The position numbers were made by a program, and so were the translations under genes. Under the pieces are notes generated by a model that was not told where the DNA came from, did no database searches, and saw only the letters and a program-made list of their open reading frames with translations. From NCBI GenBank assembly GCA_015067005.1, contig SVNH01000011.1, positions 39,745 to 103,744 of the forward strand: a stretch of 64,000 bases of DNA, read 5' to 3'. The DNA comes from Ruminococcus flavefaciens. Lineage in GTDB: Bacteria > Bacillota > Clostridia > Oscillospirales > Ruminococcaceae. Positions 52,581-60,672 of the stretch are shown here, piece after piece (positions within the stretch are counted from its first letter, which is position 1; every line of letters begins with the position of its first letter).

Positions 52581-52928
52581 TCAATTAATGTTGACATTAC
52601 TATACTCCTCCAAGAATTCAGCAGCGCTGATACCGCCCTTTATGAGATGGCTAAACCTGATCAGTTCTTTAGGGCATTCGTCCATCTCTGACTCTTTGCT
52701 TGATTCGATACGGAGTATAGAGAAGTCTCTTTGTATAAACACACCGCCACAGGAGTGAAAAGCGTTCTTTTCAAATATCACACACCTCAGAGTCATATCA
52801 TTAATATCAAGACCTGTGGTTGTTAAAGGACATTTGTTATCCTCAACGACAACAGCAAATGTATTATCACAGGAGTATATAAACGATCTTTTACGTTTAA
52901 TTTTGTGTATGATCTCAGAGATAAGCAC
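52581..52928 (-). CDS. Truncated paralogue of the 308-residue protein at 53629
   Basis: The 115-residue frame is nearly collinear with the C-terminal third of the protein at 53629: AVVVEDNKCPLTTTGLDIND against AVIVEDNRIPLNYAGLGMND, and DECPKELIRFSHLIKGGISA against DECPKELIRFSQLIKGIISA. The N-terminal 190 residues are absent and no good ribosome binding site precedes the ATG. A 19-residue segment present in the longer copy (around the doubled Phe-x-Gln block) is missing here. It is probably a remnant of a duplication that surrounded the macrodomain gene, though a short functional form cannot be excluded. Confidence 0.55.
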   Translation of the reverse strand: MLISEIIHKIKRKRSFIYSCDNTFAVVVEDNKCPLTTTGLDINDMTLRCVIFEKNAFHSCGGVFIQRDFSILRIESSKESEMDECPKELIRFSHLIKGGISAAEFLEEYSNVNIN

Positions 52929-52937
52929 TGTGATGGG

Positions 52938-53480
52938 TTAATATTGCGTATATAGAGCTTTCAATTCGTTGGTGTACAGTACAAGAGTAATTATCATGTC
53001 ATATTCTTCTGATAAGCGTTTTAGATGATGTGCAACATGTCGTGCAATGATCTCATGCTCGAATCCATATTCACCAGTTCCGAGTGACGGAGTGATGATT
53101 CTTTTATAATTAGCAGCTTGTGCAGATTGGATTATATTTGTATATGTTTGTAGGAGAAGATAAAATGCTCTTTCATAATTGTCATATTCCCATGCTTTCG
53201 GACCTTGTGCGAAAATAATATCTTTATTCAATGCAAATCCGGGAGTAATCCTTACCTCAGTAACTTTCATTTCATTTTTACCAGGCGGATTGAAATATGA
53301 GATACCATATTTTTGAGAGGTATAGTTCTCAAGCACATCTACTCCTGCTTTACGAAATATTTCCCCGCTTACTCCACCACCGGGACGCATCATCGGATTG
53401 GTCGGATTTACTATAGCATCTCCAAGGTTCAATATTTCATCAGATATGATATTTCCGCACACAACAAGCAATTTACCCAT
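52938..53480 (-). CDS. Macrodomain protein
   Basis: The 180-residue protein has the macrodomain landmarks: VVCGNIISDE, AIVNPTNPMMRPGGGVSGEI (the Asn/Gly-rich ADP-ribose loop) and IITPSLGTGEYGFEHEI (the second phosphate-binding loop). It lies between the two copies of an uncharacterised family, about 150 bp from the longer one. Macrodomains bind or hydrolyse ADP-ribose groups on proteins or nucleic acids, and in phage-defence settings reverse or sense ADP-ribosylation. Start: the ATG at 53480, with TAGGAG nearby upstream. Confidence 0.88.
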   Translation of the reverse strand: MGKLLVVCGNIISDEILNLGDAIVNPTNPMMRPGGGVSGEIFRKAGVDVLENYTSQKYGISYFNPPGKNEMKVTEVRITPGFALNKDIIFAQGPKAWEYDNYERAFYLLLQTYTNIIQSAQAANYKRIITPSLGTGEYGFEHEIIARHVAHHLKRLSEEYDMIITLVLYTNELKALYTQY

Positions 53481-53628
53481 ATCGTTTTACTCCTAATTTT
53501 CACTTAATGTGAGGATCTATGGCTGTCTGTCCAGAATGTTCAGGATCAGGAGCTTTTTCGGCTGTTTTGTGTACATGATGCACCTCCTGCTTTTCTTATG
53601 CTTATAAGCAATAAAACCATGTGTGATT

Positions 53629-54555
53629 TCAAAAATGACCAATAACACCTTGGCTGTACTCCTCCAGGAATTCACCGGCACTAATTATGCCCTTTATGAG
53701 TTGACTAAACCTGATCAGTTCTTTAGGACATTCGTCCATCCACGATTCATCGCATGATTCGATACGGAGTAAAGAGAAGTTCCTTTGAGTAAAAACACCT
53801 CTGCCAGAATAAAAATCGTTCTTTTCTTGGATAAAACTACCTTCCCAGCAATGAAATTCATTCTTTTCAAATACCATACATCTTACGGACATATCGTTCA
53901 TACCAAGACCGGCGTAATTTAAAGGGATTCTGTTATCTTCAACGATGACAGCATATGTAAAAAATGCTGTACTATCACCATCGTATACGACAATATCGCC
54001 CATTGCGTATCGATGAGGGATCCAGGCATAAGAACTGAATATACTGAAGTTGATCCTGTCGTTATACTGATTCCATATATCATACGGCTCGCCCTGATCA
54101 TTAAGAAGCGCTGTTATATCTGTAATATTTTCAAATTCATTTATTTTCGCTTTTACTATACAAAACTCATTTCCAGAATGACTATTCTTTATTCCATCTA
54201 TGGCAGCTTCAAGAGTATCGAATGATCCATGGAAACAGATATCATCTATGGGGTGAGCGTTGTAAACATGATTGCTGTCAGGACGGTACATATCGTCAAG
54301 AATCTTTTCTGTAGAATCGATGTACTCCTTTAAAGCGGACTTAAAGTCTTTTTCTCGACAATTGTATATTCCCTTGTTGAAATCTTCCGCTGAATATGTA
54401 TCATATCTCTCTTTCAACGCTTCTAACTTCTTCTCTATTGAACATCTGCGGCTACGGACTATCAGTATGCATTCTATCGCAGGTTCAAGTGTTTGGTCTT
54501 TGAGATGTTCTCTTAAAGTATCTGAGTCAATAAAATCAAGTACGGATGTTTTCAT
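53629..54555 (-). CDS. Uncharacterised 308-residue protein of the island
   Basis: The ATG at 54555 follows TTGGAGGG; the frame open to 54621 has no site and would overlap the WYL operator region. The N-terminal part (KTSVLDFIDSDTLREHLKDQ, then EKKLEALKERYDTYSAEDFN) is helical and resembles a family of conserved hypothetical proteins I have seen in gut Clostridia. The C-terminal part (about 200-300) is beta-rich and is duplicated in the frame at 52581. No catalytic motif is evident. It is divergent from the WYL regulator, sharing the intergenic region with the TGTACGAAA site. Confidence 0.65.
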   Translation of the reverse strand: MKTSVLDFIDSDTLREHLKDQTLEPAIECILIVRSRRCSIEKKLEALKERYDTYSAEDFNKGIYNCREKDFKSALKEYIDSTEKILDDMYRPDSNHVYNAHPIDDICFHGSFDTLEAAIDGIKNSHSGNEFCIVKAKINEFENITDITALLNDQGEPYDIWNQYNDRINFSIFSSYAWIPHRYAMGDIVVYDGDSTAFFTYAVIVEDNRIPLNYAGLGMNDMSVRCMVFEKNEFHCWEGSFIQEKNDFYSGRGVFTQRNFSLLRIESCDESWMDECPKELIRFSQLIKGIISAGEFLEEYSQGVIGHF

Positions 54556-54626
54556 AGGCAATCCCTCCAAAATTGATTTGAAACTATTGATTTTTCGTTC
54601 CTCTATGATATAATATAACAAAGACT

Positions 54627-54648
54627 ATGTACGAAAAAGCGAACACGC
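54627..54648 (+). promoter_or_regulatory. Candidate WYL operator, site 1
   Basis: ATGTACGAAAAAGCG begins 13 bp downstream of a TATAAT (54609-54614) in front of the WYL gene. It shares TGTACGAAAWAnCG with sites at 56712 and 57295, which suggests autoregulation. Confidence 0.6.
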
Positions 54649-54692
54649 CTATCCGTATACTATAAATAGAACAAGCAGAGCGAGGTGTTACT

Positions 54693-55733
54693 ATGTATAC
54701 GATACAGCCCAAGAAGCTGATGATCATCAATATTCTCGATATATTGAAGAAATACACTGATGAAGATCACAGACTGTCTCAGAAGGACATTGTTGATATT
54801 CTAAAAAAAGAATATAGTATGCCTGCGGACAGAAAAGCGGTAAAGAGCAATCTGATGAACCTTGTGGACTTCGGGTACCCTATCAATTACAGCGAATCGC
54901 TTCGTAAGGATAAAAACGGCGAGGACAAGACCGTTCTGACCGACTGGTATCTCAGCCACGACTTCAGCGACGCAGAACTGCGCCTGCTTATTGATGGACT
55001 TCTGTTCTCACGCCATATTCCATACAGTCAGCGAAAAGAGCTTATTACGAAGCTGGAGGGGCTGTCCTCTGTTTACTTCCATAGCAAGGTACGTCATATC
55101 TGTACAATGCCGGACAACAGCAGCTCGAACAAGCAGCTATTCTACACTATCGATGTTCTCGACGAGGCTATCGAAAAGAAGCGTCAGGTTGAGTTTGAGT
55201 ATTGCAGCTACGGTACCGACAAGCAGCTGCACCCTCGCAGGAACGATAATGGAGAGATTCGCAGATATATCGTAAATCCGTATCAGCTCGCAGTCATGAG
55301 CGGTAGGTATTACCTTATCTGCAACTATGATAAGTACGACAGGCTCTCCAATTATCGCGTGGACAGAATCAGCGATATCCGAATGCTCGATACTTCGATA
55401 AAGCCTGCGGATAAGGTAGCTGGATACAAGTACGGACTCGACCTCGCCGAACACATGGCAGAGCACATTTATATGTTCACCAGTGAAAAGATAAATGTGA
55501 AGTTCCGCGCCAACGGATACATTATCAACGACATCATCGACTACTTCGGGACTGACATTGATATTTCCGACGTTACAGACAAGGATTTCATTGTCCGCGC
55601 ACATATCAGCGAAGAGGATATGTTCAAGTGGGCGGTGCAGTATGCAGGTCACGCTGTGGTTCTTGAACCTACTTCCCTCAGGGAGCGTGTCATAAATGAG
55701 CTTAATAATGCTCTTTCCAACTATAAAAAATAG
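54693..55733 (+). CDS. WYL-domain transcriptional regulator
   Basis: The 346 residues have an N-terminal helix-turn-helix (about 15-65, LSQKDIVDILKKEYSMPADR), a linker, and a WYL domain (about 150-230) with the conserved core VEFEYCSYGTDKQLHPRR and VNPYQLAVMSGRYYLICNYD. A C-terminal WCX-like region follows (about 260-340, EEDMFKWAVQYAGHAVVLEP). WYL proteins sense nucleic-acid ligands and often control phage-defence genes. AGGTG precedes the ATG. A shared palindrome upstream of this gene and of the exonuclease and helicase genes points to it as their regulator. Confidence 0.93.
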   Translation: MYTIQPKKLMIINILDILKKYTDEDHRLSQKDIVDILKKEYSMPADRKAVKSNLMNLVDFGYPINYSESLRKDKNGEDKTVLTDWYLSHDFSDAELRLLIDGLLFSRHIPYSQRKELITKLEGLSSVYFHSKVRHICTMPDNSSSNKQLFYTIDVLDEAIEKKRQVEFEYCSYGTDKQLHPRRNDNGEIRRYIVNPYQLAVMSGRYYLICNYDKYDRLSNYRVDRISDIRMLDTSIKPADKVAGYKYGLDLAEHMAEHIYMFTSEKINVKFRANGYIINDIIDYFGTDIDISDVTDKDFIVRAHISEEDMFKWAVQYAGHAVVLEPTSLRERVINELNNALSNYKK

Positions 55734-55818
55734 AAATGGGGCGGATTATCCGCCCCATTAGATTCTATTTTATTATTTACATTGCTTCATCGCCACGTTC
55801 TAAAAAATGCTTAATATG

Positions 55819-56619
55819 TCACTTGTTCAACAAATCATATTCAAGGCGAGCTTTGGCTGCTAACTTAACAATTATCTTATTATTAATTCCAATAGACATA
55901 TATTCTTTCTCGAGATCACTATAGTTGTTGAGACTTTTCCTTGAACCTCGCCAATTACTTGTATGCCACATTTTCATTATAGGTACATCCTTACCATTGA
56001 TGCTAAGGAATAAGATATTTCCTTTATAATTGGCTCCGATATTTTTAAGAAGATTCATATTATAAGTCTTTATGCCCAGCCATACTATCAGATCGGGATC
56101 AATTAATTTAATTTCTTTTTCAATGAATTCCTTGTATAGATTACAATATTCCTTTATGTGTGAGCCGTCGCCAATCTGATTGTTGCCTCCTCGTTTATTA
56201 ATGTTCATGAATGCAAATCGTTTTGCAGACTTATAATACTCAGGAGATGGCTCTTGAATCAATTCATTAAATACGGCACATACACGTTCGCGCATTTTGC
56301 CTTTCCAATTGTCATAATGATCATTATCATTATAATATTCATTGAAGCTATTTCTTCTATCCCCAATTTTTTCATATTTAGGATTGTCAATATTAGCTTC
56401 GTTAGATATAAAAAGGATTTTATAATTTTCTTTTTTGAATACTTCAGGATCTATAATACCGTCGCCTATAAAATTGTCTTTTGGGATGTTCTTGGAAGAA
56501 CCTCTTGTTTTTTTCCAGTCTTCTTCACTTTCTGTGGAATGAGCTTCCTTCCAGATATTAAAAAGTTCATCAAGGGTTTCAGCTTTGGTAGCTTCTTGTT
56601 TAAGTTCTTCAAATGCCAT
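55819..56619 (-). CDS. Uracil-DNA glycosylase-fold-like protein
   Basis: The start is the ATG at 56619 behind AGGAGGTG. In the 266-residue protein, YKILFISNEANIDNP stands where UDG-superfamily proteins have their first motif, IDPDLIVWLGIKTYN matches the central strand PxxVxxLG, and MKMWHTSNWRG matches the C-terminal HPS-like motif. FAFMNINKRGGNNQIGDGSH is a further conserved loop. The catalytic residue of standard UDGs is not clearly present. It is transcribed divergently from the exonuclease gene across the second TGTACGAAA site. It could recognise modified or damaged DNA as part of the island. Confidence 0.55.
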   Translation of the reverse strand: MAFEELKQEATKAETLDELFNIWKEAHSTESEEDWKKTRGSSKNIPKDNFIGDGIIDPEVFKKENYKILFISNEANIDNPKYEKIGDRRNSFNEYYNDNDHYDNWKGKMRERVCAVFNELIQEPSPEYYKSAKRFAFMNINKRGGNNQIGDGSHIKEYCNLYKEFIEKEIKLIDPDLIVWLGIKTYNMNLLKNIGANYKGNILFLSINGKDVPIMKMWHTSNWRGSRKSLNNYSDLEKEYMSIGINNKIIVKLAAKARLEYDLLNK

Positions 56620-56711
56620 AAAGAACACCTCCTAAGTATATTCTACTTTTATTATATCACGTAAGTATTGTACTTTCAACGACTTTCTATAAACAAATAA
56701 TAACATATCTG

Positions 56712-56733
56712 ATGTACGAAAAAACGTGCGTAT
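56712..56733 (+). promoter_or_regulatory. Candidate WYL operator, site 2
   Basis: ATGTACGAAAAAACGTGCGT covers the -35 position of the exonuclease promoter (-10 TATTAT at 56741-56746). It is an imperfect palindrome (TACG-AAAAAA-CGTG) and shares its left half with the sites at 54627 and 57295. Confidence 0.65.
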
Positions 56734-56763
56734 CTTTTGTTATTATACAATTGAGGTGATAGT

Positions 56764-57258
56764 ATGAAAGATGAATTCGTAGTTATCGATATAACAACCA
56801 ATGGCCTTGACGAAGATGCTGAAATAGTCAGCTTTGCCGCGCTCAGATTTGAAAACGGAGTTCTAACCGACCGCTTCTTTGAGTATGTCAACAGCGGAGC
56901 TGTTCTCTCTGATAATATTTCAGAGGTACTTGGTATTACCAATGATACGGTACAAAAATATGGTATAACAATTGAGGATGCCTATTGGCAGCTTATAGAG
57001 TTTTGCGAAACAAGCCAAGTTGTAACTACACACCAAGTCTTTGATAATAAGTTCATAGAGCGTATTAGAATAGAATATGATCTTCCCGAGCTTGAAAACA
57101 ATATCATCAACCTTGATGCTTTGTTTCATCTGAAATTTAACCGAGGCTACAGCACACGTTTCGTCGAAAACCAGCTTGGTATCACCACAGGCGAAACCGG
57201 TGACTGGAGGCATCTTGACATTGCTGGGAAAGTATATTTAGCACTACAAGGAGAATGA
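56764..57258 (+). CDS. DEDDh-type 3'-5' exonuclease-like protein, probably degenerate
   Basis: The 164 residues follow the DnaQ/PolC epsilon fold: VVIDITTNGLDEDAEIVSFA, an ISEVLGITNDTVQKYG segment equivalent to the family's GI-x2-V motif, THQVFDNKFIERI near motif II and DWRHLDIAGKVYLAL near motif III. In motif I the expected DxE reads DIT, so one metal-binding Glu is lost. Motif III keeps a His and an Asp, with altered spacing. It may be a nucleic-acid-binding subunit or a weakened nuclease. A GAGGTGAT site precedes the ATG, and the helicase gene starts 90 bp downstream behind its own operator. Confidence 0.8.
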   Translation: MKDEFVVIDITTNGLDEDAEIVSFAALRFENGVLTDRFFEYVNSGAVLSDNISEVLGITNDTVQKYGITIEDAYWQLIEFCETSQVVTTHQVFDNKFIERIRIEYDLPELENNIINLDALFHLKFNRGYSTRFVENQLGITTGETGDWRHLDIAGKVYLALQGE

Positions 57259-57294
57259 TTGAAAAACTGCTCCTAAAAAGAAATATCATTCAAA

Positions 57295-57318
57295 CGATGT
57301 ACGAAATACCGTACATCG
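57295..57318 (+). promoter_or_regulatory. Candidate WYL operator, site 3 (perfect palindrome)
   Basis: CGATGTACG (57295-57303) and CGTACATCG (57310-57318) form a perfect palindrome around AAATAC. It overlaps the -35 position of the SNF2 gene promoter (-10 TATAAT at 57331-57336), so binding should repress. Confidence 0.75.
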
Positions 57319-57348
57319 TTTCTTTTATACTATAATAGGGGCGATAGT

Positions 57349-60300
57349 ATGAATGATAAGGATATTCGTAAAATACTGATAAACTACCTTCTGGCAGAAC
57401 GCAAATATATCCGCATATATCAGGAAAAGTCAATAGGCAGCTCAATCTGCGATGTAATGGCGGTCAGCTCTCACCTGACAGGATACGAGATAAAGAGCGA
57501 CAGCGATGATTACAGCAGGCTTGACAGGCAAGTCTCTGCCTACGATGATTTCTTTGACAAGAATTATCTTGTAATTAGCCAGAAGCACAGGAAATCAGCT
57601 GAAAACAAGATTCCTCGTCATTGGGGAATTATAAGCATAGAGCAGGACAATGTTGAAGTACTTCGCAGAGCAGCAGACAATCCTAATGTATCAAGGCGTT
57701 CGCAGCTTACTGTACTATGGAAGCTCGAGCTGAAAAATATACTTGTCAAAAACTCGATGCCAATGTATGCTCAGAAGGACAAAAATTATATTTCGTACCA
57801 GATCTCAAAACAAGTTGATCCTGCTGTTCTTGGGAAACAAATTGCCTATGAGCTCTATAATCGGGATTATTCTTATTATGATGCAAAAGACTTTACTATC
57901 AGGAACGAAAGCGCTACAAGTCAAACGCCGTTTTTAGAGCTTCTTGAAAAGGTCGCAGAAGACGATACAAACAGCTTTACTCTCGAGGAGTGGATATCCT
58001 TATATAGTAAGGCAAAGGAGATTCAACAGGAAAAGCAGAAGCTGTTTGCAGCAACTGTTACACCAAGAGCTGAACACAAGATAAAGTATTCCGAAATTGA
58101 GGTCTCTCTCGGAGCCCCATGGATATCAGAAGGAATATTGAATGATTTTATTTACCATCTTCTCGGAATCAGTTCTGACCTGGTAAAATATGAATATACG
58201 ACCGGAACTTGGTCAATACAGCATAAGAAGTTTTTTGATAACACAGCTTGCACCGTAAAATACGGCTTGAAAAGGTATAATGCTTTATATATCATAGAAG
58301 CAACCATGAACCTTCGTGAAATAAAGCTTTATGACTCAAATAACAAATATGATGAAACAGATACAATAGCTGCACTTGATAAGCAGCGCCTTATAATAGA
58401 AGAATTCCGAAAATGGATATGGCTCGACGATGACAGGATTTGGGAAGTAGAAGAAGCATACAACAAAATGTTTTCTGACCTTGATAAAAAAACATATAGC
58501 GGAAGAGAAATGCTCTTTCCCGAAATGTCTGAAAGCTTTGAACTATATGATTTTCAGAAGGCCGCAGTCGAAAGAATAATTAATGAGAATAATACGCTTC
58601 TTGCCTTTGATGTTGGCTCCGGAAAGACGTATATAATGATAACGGCAGCTATGAAAATGCGGCAAATGGGAATGTCTCGCAAAAATATGTTTGTCGTTCC
58701 GAATAATATTGTTGGTCAGTGGGAGAAGATATTCACCGACTTATATCCAAAGGCAAAGCTCCTAACTATTGATCCTAAAAGCTTCAAGCCTGAACTGAGG
58801 GAAAAAGTTCTTGTTCAGATGCGCGACGGAGACTATGACGGAATTATTATTGCTTACAGCTGCTTTGAAATGATACCTCTGTCCAGCACTTGTGTTATAG
58901 ATAATATGGAGCATCAGCTCGAAAAGCTGAACGAAGCGGTACGCTCATTACGATTCGGAGATACACGAATTACGATTATTAATCGTGAAAAAGAATATAT
59001 ACACAAGCTTACTGATGAGCTTCTCAGTTCTGTGGAAAAAACTCCTCTTCACATAACTTTTGATCAACTTGAAATAAACACTATTTTCCTTGATGAAGCC
59101 CATAATTTTAAGAATATCCCGATCCGAACAAGGCTTAAAAATCTACGCGGTATTAATGTCAAAGGTTCGAGTAAATGCCACGAAATGCTGAAAAAGATAC
59201 ATTGTGTTCAGGAACAGAACGGAGGGCGCGGAGCTGTCCTTGCAACCGGCACGCCGCTTTGTAATTCAATATCCGACGTTTATGCAATGCAGATGTATCT
59301 TCAGTATGATCTGCTTGAAAGCAGACAACTGCATTTATTTGATAACTGGGTAAGGACTTTTGCTCAGCCCGAGCAGATATGCGAAATAGATGTTGACGCC
59401 TCAAAGTTCCGTATAGTAAGAAGGTTTTCAAGGTTTTTCAATCTTCCGGAACTATCCCTTTTATTTTCGCAGGTGTCAGTTTTTCATGCAACTGATAAAA
59501 GTGGTTTGCCGGAATTCAGAGGTTATGATGATATAATCATCAAACGTCATAAGCTTATGAACGGCTATATGAATAAGCTTTGCACAAGAACAGACAGAAT
59601 TCGCTCTAAGCGCGTAAGTCCCAGAGAGGATAATATGTTGAAGGTCAGCACTGACGGTCGAAAAGCTGCTCTTGATCTGTCTCTTGTCGGTGAGCAGCAA
59701 GAATATGATAAAACATCAAAAATCACACGCTGCATAGATGAGATAATGAAGATATATAAAGAAAATGATGCCTGCTCACAGCTTGTATTCTGCGATTATT
59801 CTACGCCTAAAGGCGAGCAGTTCAGCGTATACGCCAAGATTAAAGAATTTCTACTTGCTGAAGGTGTACCTGAAAATGAAATAGCGTTCATTCATAGTTA
59901 TCACACGGAACTGCATAAACTGGAGCTTTTTCGAAAAGTTAACAGCGGTGAGATAAGAATACTTATAGGCTCGACATTTAAGCTTGGTATAGGTGCAAAT
60001 GTACAGACCAAGCTAAAAGCTGTACATCACCTTGATGTTCCGTGGAGACCTGCTGATATGGTCCAACGTGAGGGACGTATACTTCGGCACGGCAATGAGA
60101 ATGAAAACGTCCGTATTTTTCGTTACATTGTTGAAGGCAGTTTTGATTCATATTCATGGCAGGTGCTTGAGACCAAGCAGCGATTCATATCACAGTTCCT
60201 TTCAGGAATTTCATATCAAAGAAGTATTCCCGATCTTGAAAGTGATGTCCTGACATATGGTGAAGTTAAGGCAATAGCTCTATCTGCGCCTGAGATGAAA

Positions 60301-60630
60301 TTGATTGCTGAAAAAGAAAATGAACTCAGGGAATTGTCTATTCTTAAACAAAAACGGGAAGCTGAAGTTGAGGATATGCGAAGGGAGCTTTCTTCAATTC
60401 CGGCAGAACTTGAAATGCTATCAGCTAAAAAAACTGATAGCGCTGGCAGAAAGCTTAGAGAGGCTTCTGTCCGTAAACTTAACGAAAAACGTGTTAAGCT
60501 TCTGGCACGTCAGGAAAGTTTAAAAAAAGAATTGAATACCGTAATTGATTATACGCCCCAAATAGCAGCCTGTCAGAATGAGCTTGAAATCCTCAGAAGT
60601 AGTATTAAAGACTCTTTCATTAACATATGA
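57349..60630 (+). CDS. PD-(D/E)XK-like nuclease fused to SNF2-family helicase
   Basis: The 1093-residue protein begins with a domain like sce7726-family nucleases: Asp35 in SSICDVMAVS and Glu47-x-Lys49 in LTGYEIKSDSDDYSRL form a PD-(D/E)XK-type site, and DRQVSAYDDFFDKNYLVISQ follows. A middle region (about 190-390) is unassigned. The helicase core starts near 395 (ESFELYDFQKAAVERIINEN): motif I FDVGSGKT near 420, motif II IFLDEAHNFKNI near 581, motif III AVLATGTPLCNSISD, motif VI RPADMVQREGRILRHGNENE near 900. A C-terminal coiled coil (about 980-1080) ends it. The core resembles ICE helicases such as the relics at 9866. GGGGCGAT precedes the ATG. It probably translocates on and cuts foreign DNA. 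Confidence 0.88.
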   Translation: MNDKDIRKILINYLLAERKYIRIYQEKSIGSSICDVMAVSSHLTGYEIKSDSDDYSRLDRQVSAYDDFFDKNYLVISQKHRKSAENKIPRHWGIISIEQDNVEVLRRAADNPNVSRRSQLTVLWKLELKNILVKNSMPMYAQKDKNYISYQISKQVDPAVLGKQIAYELYNRDYSYYDAKDFTIRNESATSQTPFLELLEKVAEDDTNSFTLEEWISLYSKAKEIQQEKQKLFAATVTPRAEHKIKYSEIEVSLGAPWISEGILNDFIYHLLGISSDLVKYEYTTGTWSIQHKKFFDNTACTVKYGLKRYNALYIIEATMNLREIKLYDSNNKYDETDTIAALDKQRLIIEEFRKWIWLDDDRIWEVEEAYNKMFSDLDKKTYSGREMLFPEMSESFELYDFQKAAVERIINENNTLLAFDVGSGKTYIMITAAMKMRQMGMSRKNMFVVPNNIVGQWEKIFTDLYPKAKLLTIDPKSFKPELREKVLVQMRDGDYDGIIIAYSCFEMIPLSSTCVIDNMEHQLEKLNEAVRSLRFGDTRITIINREKEYIHKLTDELLSSVEKTPLHITFDQLEINTIFLDEAHNFKNIPIRTRLKNLRGINVKGSSKCHEMLKKIHCVQEQNGGRGAVLATGTPLCNSISDVYAMQMYLQYDLLESRQLHLFDNWVRTFAQPEQICEIDVDASKFRIVRRFSRFFNLPELSLLFSQVSVFHATDKSGLPEFRGYDDIIIKRHKLMNGYMNKLCTRTDRIRSKRVSPREDNMLKVSTDGRKAALDLSLVGEQQEYDKTSKITRCIDEIMKIYKENDACSQLVFCDYSTPKGEQFSVYAKIKEFLLAEGVPENEIAFIHSYHTELHKLELFRKVNSGEIRILIGSTFKLGIGANVQTKLKAVHHLDVPWRPADMVQREGRILRHGNENENVRIFRYIVEGSFDSYSWQVLETKQRFISQFLSGISYQRSIPDLESDVLTYGEVKAIALSAPEMKLIAEKENELRELSILKQKREAEVEDMRRELSSIPAELEMLSAKKTDSAGRKLREASVRKLNEKRVKLLARQESLKKELNTVIDYTPQIAACQNELEILRSSIKDSFINI

Positions 60631-60645
60631 TATTGGAATAAAATA

Positions 60646-60667
60646 GTAGCCTCCCGAAGGAGGCTAC
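60646..60667. terminator. Terminator between helicase and resolvase genes
   Basis: GTAGCCTCC (60646-60654), CGAA, GGAGGCTAC (60659-60667). The T-rich side faces the minus strand (end of the resolvase gene), but it lies just after the helicase stop and may serve both. Confidence 0.75.
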
Positions 60668-60672
60668 ATCTA

